Below are positions 27,801 through 35,900 of a DNA stretch of 64,000 bases, piece after piece (within the stretch, counting starts at the first letter, position 1; each line of letters begins with the position of its first letter). The stretch is from Candidatus Kapaibacterium sp. Its GTDB lineage: Bacteria > Bacteroidota > Ignavibacteria > Kapaibacteriales > UBA7675. Below the pieces are notes generated by a model. It was not told the origin of the DNA. It searched no databases and was given only the letters and a program-made list of their open reading frames with translations. The stretch covers positions 1 through 64,000 of the forward strand of contig JANQRB010000014.1 in the NCBI GenBank assembly GCA_028284775.1. The letters are read 5' to 3'. The position numbers were made by a program, and so were the translations under genes.

Positions 27801-28144
27801 GTAAAACTCCACACGTCGGACCAATCGCTTACATCGGTATCATTTGAAGCCTTCACGCGCCAGTAATGCACGGTTCCCGATGTTAAGTTGCTGAAAGAAA
27901 TGTTTAATGAGGTAACCGTTTGGTCGAGCAGCGTTGTTGTAAAACTCGTGCTCGTTGAAAGCTGTACCTGGTACATTGTAGCGGAACTGACAGATGCCCA
28001 GCCAAGACTGCCATCGAGGACAACTTCCGTGGCGCCATTGCCGGGCGTCAATAATGAAGGCGGCTGTAAGTTCTGCGCCTCCGAAGGAAGTGTCAGAATA
28101 ACAAAAAACAGGACAGCACATGTCCACGAGGAAAAGTTACGCAT
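24824..28144 (-). CDS. Surface protein with nine fibronectin III-like repeats and dockerin-like C-terminus
   Basis: Secreted protein of 1106 residues. Signal peptide about 1-24. Then come nine FN3-like repeats of about 97 residues each, with LAAP..SSP.NGSSGV, SLSWQSVSSATKYCVQLS, FTTTVLDQET and YYWRVKAKDG blocks. Repeats 2-9 each carry one cysteine in the KYC(V/L) position; repeat 1 has Gln there. The last 220 residues are a distinct module with AVDWIELELRSNTQANT, YYIVIRHRNHLAVMS and paired calcium-loop-like dockerin motifs (GDATGDGVVNARDR, DLNLDGIVDRKER), ending NRFRVSQVP. This ending is frequent in secreted proteins of FCB bacteria and takes the place of a T9SS domain here. Adhesion or surface attachment is inferred. 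The ATG has CGGAG 9 nt upstream. Confidence 0.88.
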   Translation of the reverse strand: MRNFSSWTCAVLFFVILTLPSEAQNLQPPSLLTPGNGATEVVLDGSLGWASVSSATMYQVQLSTSTSFTTTLLDQTVTSLNISFSNLTSGTVHYWRVKASNDTDVSDWSDVWSFTTKSGGGTLAAPLLSSPVNGSSSVAQSGSLSWQSVSSATKYCVQLSLSTSFTTTVVDQETSSLNVSYSGLSAQTVYYWRVKAKDGGTESAWSSVWHFTTGGTGATLAAPILSSPSNGGSGVGQSGSLSWQSVSSATKYCVQLSLSTTFTTTVLDQETTSLSVSYSGLSAQSVYYWRVKAKDGGTESAWSSVWQFTTGGTGATLAAPILSSPSNGSSGVSQSGSLSWQSVSSATKYCVQLSLTSGFTAVVLDRETSSLSVLYSGLVGHHNHYWRVKAKDGSTESAWSSVWQFSTSSGATLAAPIQSTPANGSSGVGQSGSLSWLSVSSASKYCVQVSLSTSFTTTLLDQETTSLSLSYSGLSAQTDYYWRVKAKDGAIESSWSSVWHFTTGGTAATLAAPNLSSPANGSSGVGRSGSLSWQSVSSATKYCVQLSLSTSFTTTVLDQETASLSINYGGLAAHQNYYWRVKAKDGGSESSWSSVWQFTTGSSGATLAAPNLSAPANGSSDVGQSGSLSWQSVSSATKYCVQLSLSTSFTTTVLYKETTALSISYSGLSPHQNYYWRVKAKDGGGESPWSTVWNFTTGTGATLAAPQLVSPADNAGGVPRFGKLIWASVSSATSYCLEVSLSTTFTTSYIKLSTSLIVRHYENLAANTRYYWRVKAKDGSIESAWSPIWSFTTESGSALAVPVLISPSNGSSGVSQSGSLGWLPVSSATKYCVQLSPSTSFTTTVLDQETTSLSISYSGLAAMTNYFWRVKAKNGSTESAWSGAFQFQTGNSPKVEIRLRVLLAGAFDRTSTGAMLRDINHLIPNLDPYGNNVSAATIPASAVDWIELELRSNTQANTLVFVTSALLKFNGIMMDASGNNRLRVDQSLLAEGDYYIVIRHRNHLAVMSADLVHIDDKGILYSFTGSQSQAYERFQAPMKRLAAGIFGMVAGDATGDGVVNARDRVQVRRDGFKTGYLDSDLNLDGIVDRKERPILRRNRFRVSQVP
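25465..28069 (-). repeat. Tandem array of nine ~290-bp coding repeats
   Basis: The FN3-like repeats are also similar at DNA level. Copies 2-7 share long identical stretches, and copies 1, 8 and 9 have diverged more. That pattern fits recent unequal crossing-over or gene conversion in the central copies. Confidence 0.85.
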
Positions 28145-28421
28145 GAAACTTTACTCCGGATCAATAAAACAGATTGGATCTCTTACTCTCTCTCAGAATT
28201 GTACTGAAGAGACCTGCCGCTCTTCGCTTTGATTCATCACGCCTAAATTTTTTTTCGGGCTTGCGAACGGCAAGCGGCATCGCGGATCCGGGAACAGGAT
28301 CTGGCCCTGGAAGACAGTCATTGTCCGGTCTGCAGAAATTTTTTTACCTAGGGTGAAACTTTTCTGAGCAAGTTGACACTTCCCCCTCGTTCAGGAAAAC
28401 ATAGAAACAGACGCAGACGCG

Positions 28422-29063
28422 ATGTCATTTCCCGACCATAATGAAATCGAAGCAGAAATAAGCGACGGCAGTCTCGCCCGGCAACAGCGATTCGTACAGC
28501 TATTGGAGCCCGTCCACGACCGCCTGTATCGATTTGCCTATGCTCTGACGCGCAGCCGGGGAGAAGCGCGCGAACTCATGGCCGATACAATGCTGAAAGC
28601 CTTCGAGCAATTCGACTCGCTTAAGAGCGAAGAAGCGTTTCTTTCCTTTATGTTCACGATCGCCCGGCGGACATTTAAGCGACAACAATGGCGCAGCCGG
28701 CTCTTCCGCCCCGTTGAAGAAGGTTTTTTCGACCAACAGGATGCAGCCCAATCCGCGCCGGACCAGAATGTTGATGTCGAACTTCTCGGGAAAGCGATGG
28801 AACGTCTGCCGGATAGTCAGCGCGAAGCAATAATGCTGTTCCACTTGTCCGGACTCTCGCTGGAGGAAATTCGCAGTATTCAGGGTGGTTCGCTGTCCGG
28901 CGTCAAGAACAGGTTAAAGCGCGGACGCGCCAAGCTGGCCAAACTGCTGGACGCAGACAAGCACCTTGAAGCGCTGCCGGGCGCGACAAGCTCGAAGACG
29001 GTTATGCCTTCGGCAAGACCCTATGAACGGCGTCTGGCTCTAAGTCCCCTAAACAATCATTGA
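28422..29063 (+). CDS. ECF-type RNA polymerase sigma factor
   Basis: Sigma-70 family factor of 213 residues without regions 1 or 3. Region 2 (about 25-95) shows LLEPVHDRLYRFAYALTRS, EARELMADTMLKAFEQFDSL and FLSFMFTIARRTFKRQ. Region 4 (about 120-175) is a helix-turn-helix with MERLPDSQREAIMLFHLSG, SLEEIRSIQGGSLSGVKNRL and KRGRAKLAKLL. A tail of about 30 residues follows. The next gene, 26 bp on, encodes an anti-sigma-like membrane protein, the usual arrangement for a membrane-regulated ECF factor. A TGAAACTTTTC element lies at 28354-28364 upstream but lacks a suitable -10, so autoregulation is not shown. Target genes are unknown. Confidence 0.92.
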   Translation: MSFPDHNEIEAEISDGSLARQQRFVQLLEPVHDRLYRFAYALTRSRGEARELMADTMLKAFEQFDSLKSEEAFLSFMFTIARRTFKRQQWRSRLFRPVEEGFFDQQDAAQSAPDQNVDVELLGKAMERLPDSQREAIMLFHLSGLSLEEIRSIQGGSLSGVKNRLKRGRAKLAKLLDADKHLEALPGATSSKTVMPSARPYERRLALSPLNNH

Positions 29064-29089
29064 CGAATATTTTGCTGGCGACGCGGTAA

Positions 29090-30304
29090 ATGAAGCCGAA
29101 CTTACACAATCTTGAAATGTACTTTGATAAGGCACGCAGGGCTGCGGAGCCGCCGCGTTTTGACAAGGACGAGGCGCTATCCATCCTTAGATTGTCACAA
29201 CAAGCGGCATCGCACTCCCTCTCCGCGCAGCCCCCGAAGCGCCGTAGTAGATTGATTCGCTACTCAGCACTTACGGCCAGTCTGGTCCTGGCCTTGCTTA
29301 TGTTTTTCGGTTATTCGACCTGGCATTCAAACACGGAAGATAATGAGAGCGGCAGTGCTTTGTCATCGTCCGGACGGGAAGCCGGCGGCCCTGCTTCGGC
29401 CGGAGCGTCAATCGAGTTGCCGGCGCCTTCCCCGGGTGAAGCTGCGCTTCTAAAGCAGCAGAATACTTTCGAGCAAAATGAGTTGCGTGGTGTAACGCAT
29501 ATAATGGACGCGCCCCACCCAGCTGGTTTCAGTGGTCGGGAAATTGCGGAAATCCAGTTGGGTGAGGAGCGCGCCATTGTTTCAGGTGAAGACAATTCGG
29601 CCGGATCTTCAGGAAGCTTATCCCAGGGGCCTGCCTCTTCAGGCGCGCAGCATGATGCGCCGTGGTCCGCATTAACACGTTCGGCCTATCTGTTGGCAGA
29701 TGCGGGAGACCTTGCGCACGGCAGTATCTATCCCGGCAGTGCGGCGGCGAAGCTTGAGGAAGTCGGCGAGCTGTGGGACGAAACAGCGGAGTTCGGTGCA
29801 GCGCCGGCAAGCACTTACCATTACTCACTTAGCTTAAATGCTTATGCTCTGCACGAAAACGTTGCCGAAGTTTATGCTGAATTCCCGAGTGATGAGACAT
29901 GGTCATATGCTGTCTTGCTGGGCCTTGGCAGAGTGCCCACGCTTGAGCAGCCGGAGCAAACCGCAGGCAGCGCCTGGCTGTTTACGCTTGCCGCTCATCT
30001 CAATTATTACCTTGTGGGAACCACGCAGGAGGGTCTGATGCTCGGCACGCAGCTTCGATTCTCCGTTACGGATGACTTTGCCCAACTGAGTTATTTCGAC
30101 AATGGCCGCAATCTGAGCTTTTCGGCTTACCTGGGTTACAAATTGACGATGGAGTCCGGACTAACGCTCCTGATGCAGGGCGGCCTTGGCCTGAAGTACG
30201 ATGAAGATTTTATCCTGTCGGTGTCGGCTCCCGGCGGCGGTGTTTATCGGAGCGACTCGGAGTTGGCACCTTATGCAAATATCGGTCTTGGCTGGACTCT
30301 GTAG
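29090..30304 (+). CDS. Anti-sigma-like membrane protein with a C-terminal barrel-like domain
   Basis: Protein of 404 residues directly after the ECF sigma gene. Residues 1-55 are cytoplasmic and begin LEMYFDKARRAAEPPRFDKDE, a pattern seen at the start of Bacteroidota proteins next to sigma factors. One transmembrane helix spans about 58-76 after a basic stretch (PKRRSRLIR). A Ser/Gly/Pro-rich linker (about 85-235) follows. Residues about 240-404 alternate in beta strands like a small outer-membrane barrel: YHYSLSLNAYAL, WSYAVLLGLGRV, WLFTLAAHLNYYLV, LMLGTQLRFSV, NLSFSAYLGYKL, LTLLMQGGLGLKY, ending YANIGLGWTL. Such a tail on an inner-membrane protein is unusual. A role as anti-sigma factor is inferred from position and topology; no zinc-binding motif is visible. 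Confidence 0.75.
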   Translation: MKPNLHNLEMYFDKARRAAEPPRFDKDEALSILRLSQQAASHSLSAQPPKRRSRLIRYSALTASLVLALLMFFGYSTWHSNTEDNESGSALSSSGREAGGPASAGASIELPAPSPGEAALLKQQNTFEQNELRGVTHIMDAPHPAGFSGREIAEIQLGEERAIVSGEDNSAGSSGSLSQGPASSGAQHDAPWSALTRSAYLLADAGDLAHGSIYPGSAAAKLEEVGELWDETAEFGAAPASTYHYSLSLNAYALHENVAEVYAEFPSDETWSYAVLLGLGRVPTLEQPEQTAGSAWLFTLAAHLNYYLVGTTQEGLMLGTQLRFSVTDDFAQLSYFDNGRNLSFSAYLGYKLTMESGLTLLMQGGLGLKYDEDFILSVSAPGGGVYRSDSELAPYANIGLGWTL

Positions 30305-30314
30305 TTATTGATTT

Positions 30315-30349
30315 TTGACTTCATTAATTCCAAAAACTGTGTAGCTTTG
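30315..30349 (+). promoter_or_regulatory. Possible Bacteroidota-type promoter for the lipoprotein gene
   Basis: TAGCTTTG at 30342-30349 matches the -7 box TAnnTTTG exactly. The nearest TTG (30315-30317) is 24 bp upstream, slightly longer than the usual 19-23. The ATG is at 30399. Confidence 0.4.
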
Positions 30350-30398
30350 GCGTTTTGATTTAGTGCATTCCCGGATCATTCCATAAAGGATACTTTCT

Positions 30399-30953
30399 AT
30401 GAAAACATTTAAGTTCAGGGCCATCTTAATGTTAGCGGCCGGTGTCCTGTTGGCTCCGCTGACGGGTTGCTCTCTTGGGGATTCCAACGAGAGCGTTGCA
30501 TTTGGCGAATCTGTCGCTCCTTACAGCAGCGCGGTCGCTGAAAACGGCTTTCGGATCGACGGTGATCTTTATGACAACGTTGCCATAAACTTCGAATCGA
30601 TTTCCACCGTACGGCAATCGCTTACTCGCGATGGCCGCACCTACGACGTCAGCAATCAGGGCATTGTAGCACTGCCGGATCGGATTGACTATTGTGCCGG
30701 ATTCGATCTTCAGATTGTCGAGAGCGAAGAAGAGCCAAGCAGCGCCGACCTGATTCAGAGCCTTCAGCGGACGATGACGGCCAGCTTGCACGTGGAAGGG
30801 GTCCATTACCATTCAGTCGAAGGCAGCCTTAATGTCGACTACCGGGTCGTCAAAGAACGTATACTTGAAGGCAGCTTTTCCGGACGCTTTGTGGCGGGTG
30901 ATCAAGAATACGTTGTTAATGAGGCGCAGTTCAAGGGCTTCATCGTACGCTGA
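30399..30953 (+). CDS. Lipoprotein of unknown function in the ECF sigma locus
   Basis: Envelope lipoprotein of 184 residues: signal sequence with lipobox LTGC (Cys about 25). The mature part has strand-rich pairs (FRIDGDLYDNVAINFESIS, HYHSVEGSLNVDYRVV, RILEGSFSGRFVAGDQEY), as in a lipocalin- or jelly-roll-like fold, and a single cysteine in DRIDYCAGFD. The family is not recognised. AAAGGA lies 8 nt before the ATG, and a strong terminator follows. It sits 94 bp after the anti-sigma-like gene behind its own possible promoter, so it may be a target or accessory of that sigma system; that link is inference. Confidence 0.75.
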   Translation: MKTFKFRAILMLAAGVLLAPLTGCSLGDSNESVAFGESVAPYSSAVAENGFRIDGDLYDNVAINFESISTVRQSLTRDGRTYDVSNQGIVALPDRIDYCAGFDLQIVESEEEPSSADLIQSLQRTMTASLHVEGVHYHSVEGSLNVDYRVVKERILEGSFSGRFVAGDQEYVVNEAQFKGFIVR

Positions 30954-30985
30954 TTATTGCCGCTGCATAATAAATCTATCAGCTT

Positions 30986-31011
30986 AAGGCGCGTTGAACG
31001 CGCCTTTTTTT
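30986..31011 (+). terminator. Rho-independent terminator after the lipoprotein gene
   Basis: AAGGCGCG (30986-30993) pairs with CGCGCCTT (30999-31006) over the loop TTGAA, followed by a run of T to 31011. This is a textbook intrinsic terminator 33 bp past the stop. Confidence 0.92.
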
Positions 31012-31105
31012 GTGCCGCTTTCAGGTTAAGCTTCCAGGCGGCAATGTGATACCCAATTGTTATGTCATTCCGACGAACTCAGCGTCTGGAGAATTGGCGA
31101 CTTGT

Positions 31106-32506
31106 TTATGGCGTAGCTCCGCGCTGGCGACGCACCTCAGCGGGCGAAATGAGCGAATCGGTATTACCCCAGCTGTTTCGTACCGATGTCAGAATATTTG
31201 CGATATCTTCATCACTCAGGCCCAGGCGCGGCATGAAGCCGCTGTAATGCTCGCCATTGACGACGATAGAACGCTGCAGGCCGTTCGCAACGATGCGAAT
31301 GGCCCGATTGCGATCTTCCATTAAAAAATCCGCCCCGGCCAGCGGGGGAATCTGGCCGCTGATGCCCGTACCGCCTTCCTGATGGCATCGCTCACAATGC
31401 TGGCGATACAGCTCGCGTCCGTGAACCATTCGCGCCGCCTGGCTGACAGGCCAGTCTTTGGCAGACCGTGATTCCCGGGTCGACGCTGCAGCGTTGCCCG
31501 CAGGATTCTGGCCTTCCTCTTCCTGCTGCATTCTCTTGAATCGCTCGTATGGATCGGATTCGTCAATGGTCGCCAGCATGCTTACGCTTTGAGCATCAAG
31601 CACGACAAATTCAAAGACGGCAGCGCTGCCAGAGGGCAAAGAAACAAGACGACCGGGATGACGGCCTGTGGCGACCTTCGCAAGCTGAAGATGAAAGTAC
31701 TCCTGAATCAGCGCAGGAAGATGTATTGTGTCGGCAGCCACATTCGCACAGAACAGACGAACCGTATCGCCCGGGTTGGCATCAAGGGTAGGCATTGAAC
31801 CGCTGACTCTCATATCATCAATGGCAACCAGCGACTTGCTGCCGGCATGGCTTTGCAGGCTGATTGCTCTGCTGCCCTGCTCGTCCAGTACCGCAAATTC
31901 ATTGCGAACGATTTGATATTCACGCTGTACGGGAGTCAATCCTCCTTGCGGCTCGACCAACAGCAGACCGAAGAGTGCATTAGCGCTGTGCGGGATCATT
32001 TCTTCGGTTACGAGATTGTAGAGGTATAGTCCCGGCGGTATGCGTCCCGGAGTGGCCACGAGGACGCCGCCCTCCGCTTTGGCGAAGGGACGGACAAGCC
32101 TGGCCTGTTTAGACTTGCCGTAGAATTCAACGGCCGCGACAGCGGGAAGCTCCGCATCGGGGTAGACCTGCATCACGAGACTGTCGGCCTGATGTATTCT
32201 GATCATGGGGCCTGGAACCCTTCCGCCGAGCGAATAGCAATCGAGCATACCGCCTGCCGGTAGTTTGACAACCCGCTTCTCGATTGGAATCTCGACAACA
32301 AGGGTTTCCCCGCCGCGGCTAGCATCCGCCAAAGGTACCCGCGGCGCATCGGCTATGACAGAGGCATGTCCATCATCGAGCCGAACCAGTCGCGAAGTTG
32401 ATGCTGTCTGTGGCTCCGGCCTATCCCGACAGGCCGAAATGGCAATCAGGGATAACACGACAATCAGTCTGGCGGTCAAGGAAACAAGGCGAATTTCTAC
32501 GGGCAT
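31106..32506 (-). CDS. NirK-like two-cupredoxin lipoprotein fused to cytochrome c, copper ligands lost
   Basis: Protein of 466 residues; lipobox AISAC (Cys about 25). The order follows copper nitrite reductase with a C-terminal cytochrome c: GGRVPGPMIRIHQADSLVM, then PPGLYLYNLVTEEMIPHS, GLLLVEPQGGLTP, a second cupredoxin with FHLQLAKVATGRHPGRLV and SGSAAVFEFVVLDAQ, and a c-type heme site CERCH (Cys371-His375) with an axial Met in GFMPRLGLSDEDI. The copper positions are altered: the DFH site reads EFY, the YHC site reads YNL, the Met site is Leu, and the C-terminal HxL site reads ATI. At most one His (IPHS) could remain. The start is the ATG at 32506 with AGAGGA upstream; an ATG at 32578 is in frame but lacks one. 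It may be an electron-transfer or structural protein rather than a reductase. Confidence 0.82.
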   Translation of the reverse strand: MPVEIRLVSLTARLIVVLSLIAISACRDRPEPQTASTSRLVRLDDGHASVIADAPRVPLADASRGGETLVVEIPIEKRVVKLPAGGMLDCYSLGGRVPGPMIRIHQADSLVMQVYPDAELPAVAAVEFYGKSKQARLVRPFAKAEGGVLVATPGRIPPGLYLYNLVTEEMIPHSANALFGLLLVEPQGGLTPVQREYQIVRNEFAVLDEQGSRAISLQSHAGSKSLVAIDDMRVSGSMPTLDANPGDTVRLFCANVAADTIHLPALIQEYFHLQLAKVATGRHPGRLVSLPSGSAAVFEFVVLDAQSVSMLATIDESDPYERFKRMQQEEEGQNPAGNAAASTRESRSAKDWPVSQAARMVHGRELYRQHCERCHQEGGTGISGQIPPLAGADFLMEDRNRAIRIVANGLQRSIVVNGEHYSGFMPRLGLSDEDIANILTSVRNSWGNTDSLISPAEVRRQRGATP

Positions 32507-32956
32507 AAATTCCTCTCCAGATTCGACGGAATTCCGGAGAATCCGAATAATAAAGAGCGGTCCAACATTGCAGCTCAATGTACAGTGCTATGCCATAGTT
32601 AAGGCAACTGCGGCGCAGTCTGCGTAACGAAACAGCTGAAGCTATCAAATCCGAGGCAGCAAATCAATGATCTTGAGTCGTATTTGGCAAACTGCGGCTT
32701 TTCTAATGACATATAAACTCGTCCTAAAAAGCGAAAATTCAGCGGCCCGCCGCTAGTTAACAGCCCCGCAGGCAGTCAAAATAAAAGTTTCAGTTTCTAA
32801 GAGATTCGTGATAATTTTGGTTCGCGTTACGGTATATTAGGCTGTTAGGCTACGTCGCTGAGAAATGTCAAGATAATCTCCGTACCAGCTCCTGCGAAAT
32901 CAAAAGAGATATTTGACGAGCTTGCTGATTCGCAAGCCGTCACAGACGCGGAGCTT
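32507..32956. other. Divergent intergenic region, no gene recognised
   Basis: This 450-bp region lies between the NirK-like gene and the giant kinase gene and is AT-rich over 32640-32860. TAATTTTG at 32812-32819 is an exact -7 match for a plus-strand promoter about 140 bp before the kinase start, again without a -33 TTG. The kinase frame is open from 32849, but no better start than TTG 32957 or ATG 32972 is visible. Confidence 0.4.
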
Positions 32957-35900
32957 TTGCCATCCTACAGTATGGTCGATTTACCGGGTTATACAATAGA
33001 AGCCAGGATTTACCAGGGAGCACATTCTGTTGTCTATCGCGGGTATCGACGAGACGACGGTCAGCCTGTCATTTGTAAGGTTCTCAACAAGGACTACCCC
33101 GATCCGGAGGAGCGCGCTCGATTCAGACGCGAGTTTGATCTACTGCTGAAGGCCGGGCCCGACAACAGTCCGCAAGCTCTGGCACTCGAACGATACCGCA
33201 ACTCACTCGCGGTCGTGATGCAGGATATTCAGGGTCAGGCGCTGCAGAATCACATTGAACGAGGCTGGATCGGACTGCAGAATTTCCTGACTATCGCATT
33301 GCGTTGTACGGAGATATTGAGCCGAATCCATAAGCTCGGTATCATCCATAAGGACATCAACCCCACGAATATTATCTGGAACCGTGAGAGCGAAGAAGTA
33401 AAGCTGATCGACTTCGGCATCGCATCGCTCGTCAGCCTCGAAAACCCTGCCGTTCCTAACAGTCACAATGTGCAGGGTACTGTAGCATACATTTCTCCGG
33501 AGCAGACAGGTCGACTAACGCAGGCGATCGACTATCGCAGCGACTTTTACTCGCTCGGGGCTACCTTGTACACAATACTGGCGGGGCATCCGCCTTTCCC
33601 TTCCGAAGATGTGATGGAGTTAATCCACAGTCACATTGCCCGCGAGGCGCCGCCGGTAAACACTTTGAACAGCAGTGTGCCGGCGGCAATCGCCGAGATC
33701 GTCCAGAAGCTGATGGCCAAAAGCGCCGAACAACGCTATCAAAGCGCCTTCGGATTGATCGAGGATTTGCGTATCTGTCAACGGGAATTGGAAAATACGG
33801 GACGTGTCCAGCGTTTTGAGCTGGCGCGGGCCGATGTGACGGAAAATTTCAGCGTTTCGCAACGAGTTCACGGGCGCGACAAAGAACTTTCAGCCCTGCA
33901 ATCGGCTTTCGAACGCGTCGCCGGAGGATCGAAGGAGCTGATGATCGTGGGCGGGCAGTCCGGCATGGGTAAGAGTTCGCTGGTTGACGCTCTGCAGCGC
34001 AGTATCCTGCGACAACGTGTCTATATTGCTTCAGCCCGTTTCGAAGAAGAGATGCAGCACCTGCCTTTTGCATCACTTATCGGAGCGATGCGCGAGCTGT
34101 TACAGCAAGTTCTGCGGGAAAGCGATGAGCACCTTGCCATCTGGAAGCACCGGATACTTGAGGCCTTCGGCGGCGACATCCGCTTGCTGAGCAATGTCTT
34201 GCCCGAGATTGAACTCATAAGCGGAAAGCTGATGGGCGTTCCGGATGCAGGCGGCGCTCACCTGCCTAACAGGGTCCCTGCTGCCTTCAGATCCCTCTTA
34301 CAGCTCTTTGCCAGCCAGGAACATCCGCTGCTCTTGTTTCTCGATGATCTTCAGTTTGCCGATCAGCCTTCTCTCAATCTGGTCGAACAGTTCATTACAG
34401 CGACCGGCACGAGTAATCTGCTCGTTATCGCTTCGCTTCCCGAGCAGGAAGTGGAAGAGGACAGCGCAGCGCAGCGGATGACCGAATCAGTGATGATGGA
34501 AAACATTGCCGTAAATTTTCTGGTTCTGGAGCCCTTGCGTCTCGATGCCGCCATTGACATGATTGCCGAGAGTTTGCAATGCAGCAATGAAGATGCACAG
34601 AGCCTTGCTGTGATCGCGCTTGAAAAAACCCACGGTAATCCCTTGTTTATCAATCGTTTTCTGCACGATATCTACAAGCGGAAACTGCTCTATTTTGACT
34701 CCCGGCGGGGCTGCTGGCATTGGGAGGTCGATACCATTGCCAAGGTCGAAGTCGCTGAGAATGTCATTGAGCTACTGAATGAAAAAATTAACAATGTTTC
34801 CGCCACGACTCAGGAACTACTGGCCGTTGCCGCCTGCATCGGCAAATGCTTCAAACTTGAGACATTGGCACTTCTGGTCAAGCGCCCGCAAGACGACGTT
34901 TTGCAGGACCTGCTCGAAGCGATCCATGAAGGCCTGTTGGTTTCAAATGACGAGTCCCTGGCCTTGTTTGATGGTACGCAGGAACAATCCATAACGCTCG
35001 ATTTCCAGCATGATCGCCTGCACCGGACGATCTATTCGCAGATCAGTTCCGAGCATGCCGGCAAACTGCACATTGCGATCGGCCGCCATTTACTGGATAT
35101 AAATAGCGGTGAGATACCTGATGACGAAGTGTATGAAATCGTCAATCAGTTTAATCGCGGCCGTGAATTCCTCGTGGCGGAAAAAGACAAAGAGGTCTTT
35201 ATCAATCTCAACCTGCGGGCCGGACGCCGTGCAATGCAGCAGGCGGCTAGCGAAACTGCCCTGCCATTCTTCCGCGCCGGCATTGAAATTGCCGACGATG
35301 GCCTCTGGCAGCGAAGCTACGGCATCATGCGCGATCTTTACCTGGAAGCGGCGAGAGCCACCTACCACAGTGCGCTTTATGATGAAATGGCGTTTCACAT
35401 TAGCAGCGTGCAGAAGCATCTTCAGTCGAACCTGGATGTTGCAAAGGTCCGGGAAATAAGTATCAAAGCCCTGATAGCCCAGAACCGGATGATGGAAGCG
35501 CTGGGGCTTGCGCTCGAAGTCCTGGCCGATCTCCATGTCGTCATTCCGCGCAACACGAGCAAACTCGCGCGTGATGCGCGTTTAGCGCGACTGCAACTGC
35601 GATTGCGGGGTAAAAGCAATGACAGGCTGGCGGAATTGCCTCGTTTGCTCGACGAGCGGCGCGGCGCGGTGATGCGGCTGCTATTCCTTGCAACGAATAT
35701 TGCCAGTTATATGGCGCCCGACGTTTTGCCGCTGCTGGTGTATTATATGATCGATCACACGCTGCGCTTCGGGACAGCGCCCGAGTCGTCGTATGCCTTT
35801 GCCATGTACGGCAAACTCCTGTGTATCAATGCCGGTACCATAGCACAGGGATTTCGCATCGGCGAATTGGCGCATCGTCTGCTCGATCAACCGGGAGCGC

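Noticed and set aside
25465..28069. Regular repeats suggesting a CRISPR or satellite array
   Set aside because: The period is ~290 bp, the repeats stay in one reading frame and encode FN3-like domains; there are no short identical repeats with unique spacers.
28354..28364. TGAAACTTTTC as an ECF -35 box for sigma autoregulation
   Set aside because: No CGT-type -10 element occurs at 16-17 bp; the nearest CGTT is about 26 bp away.
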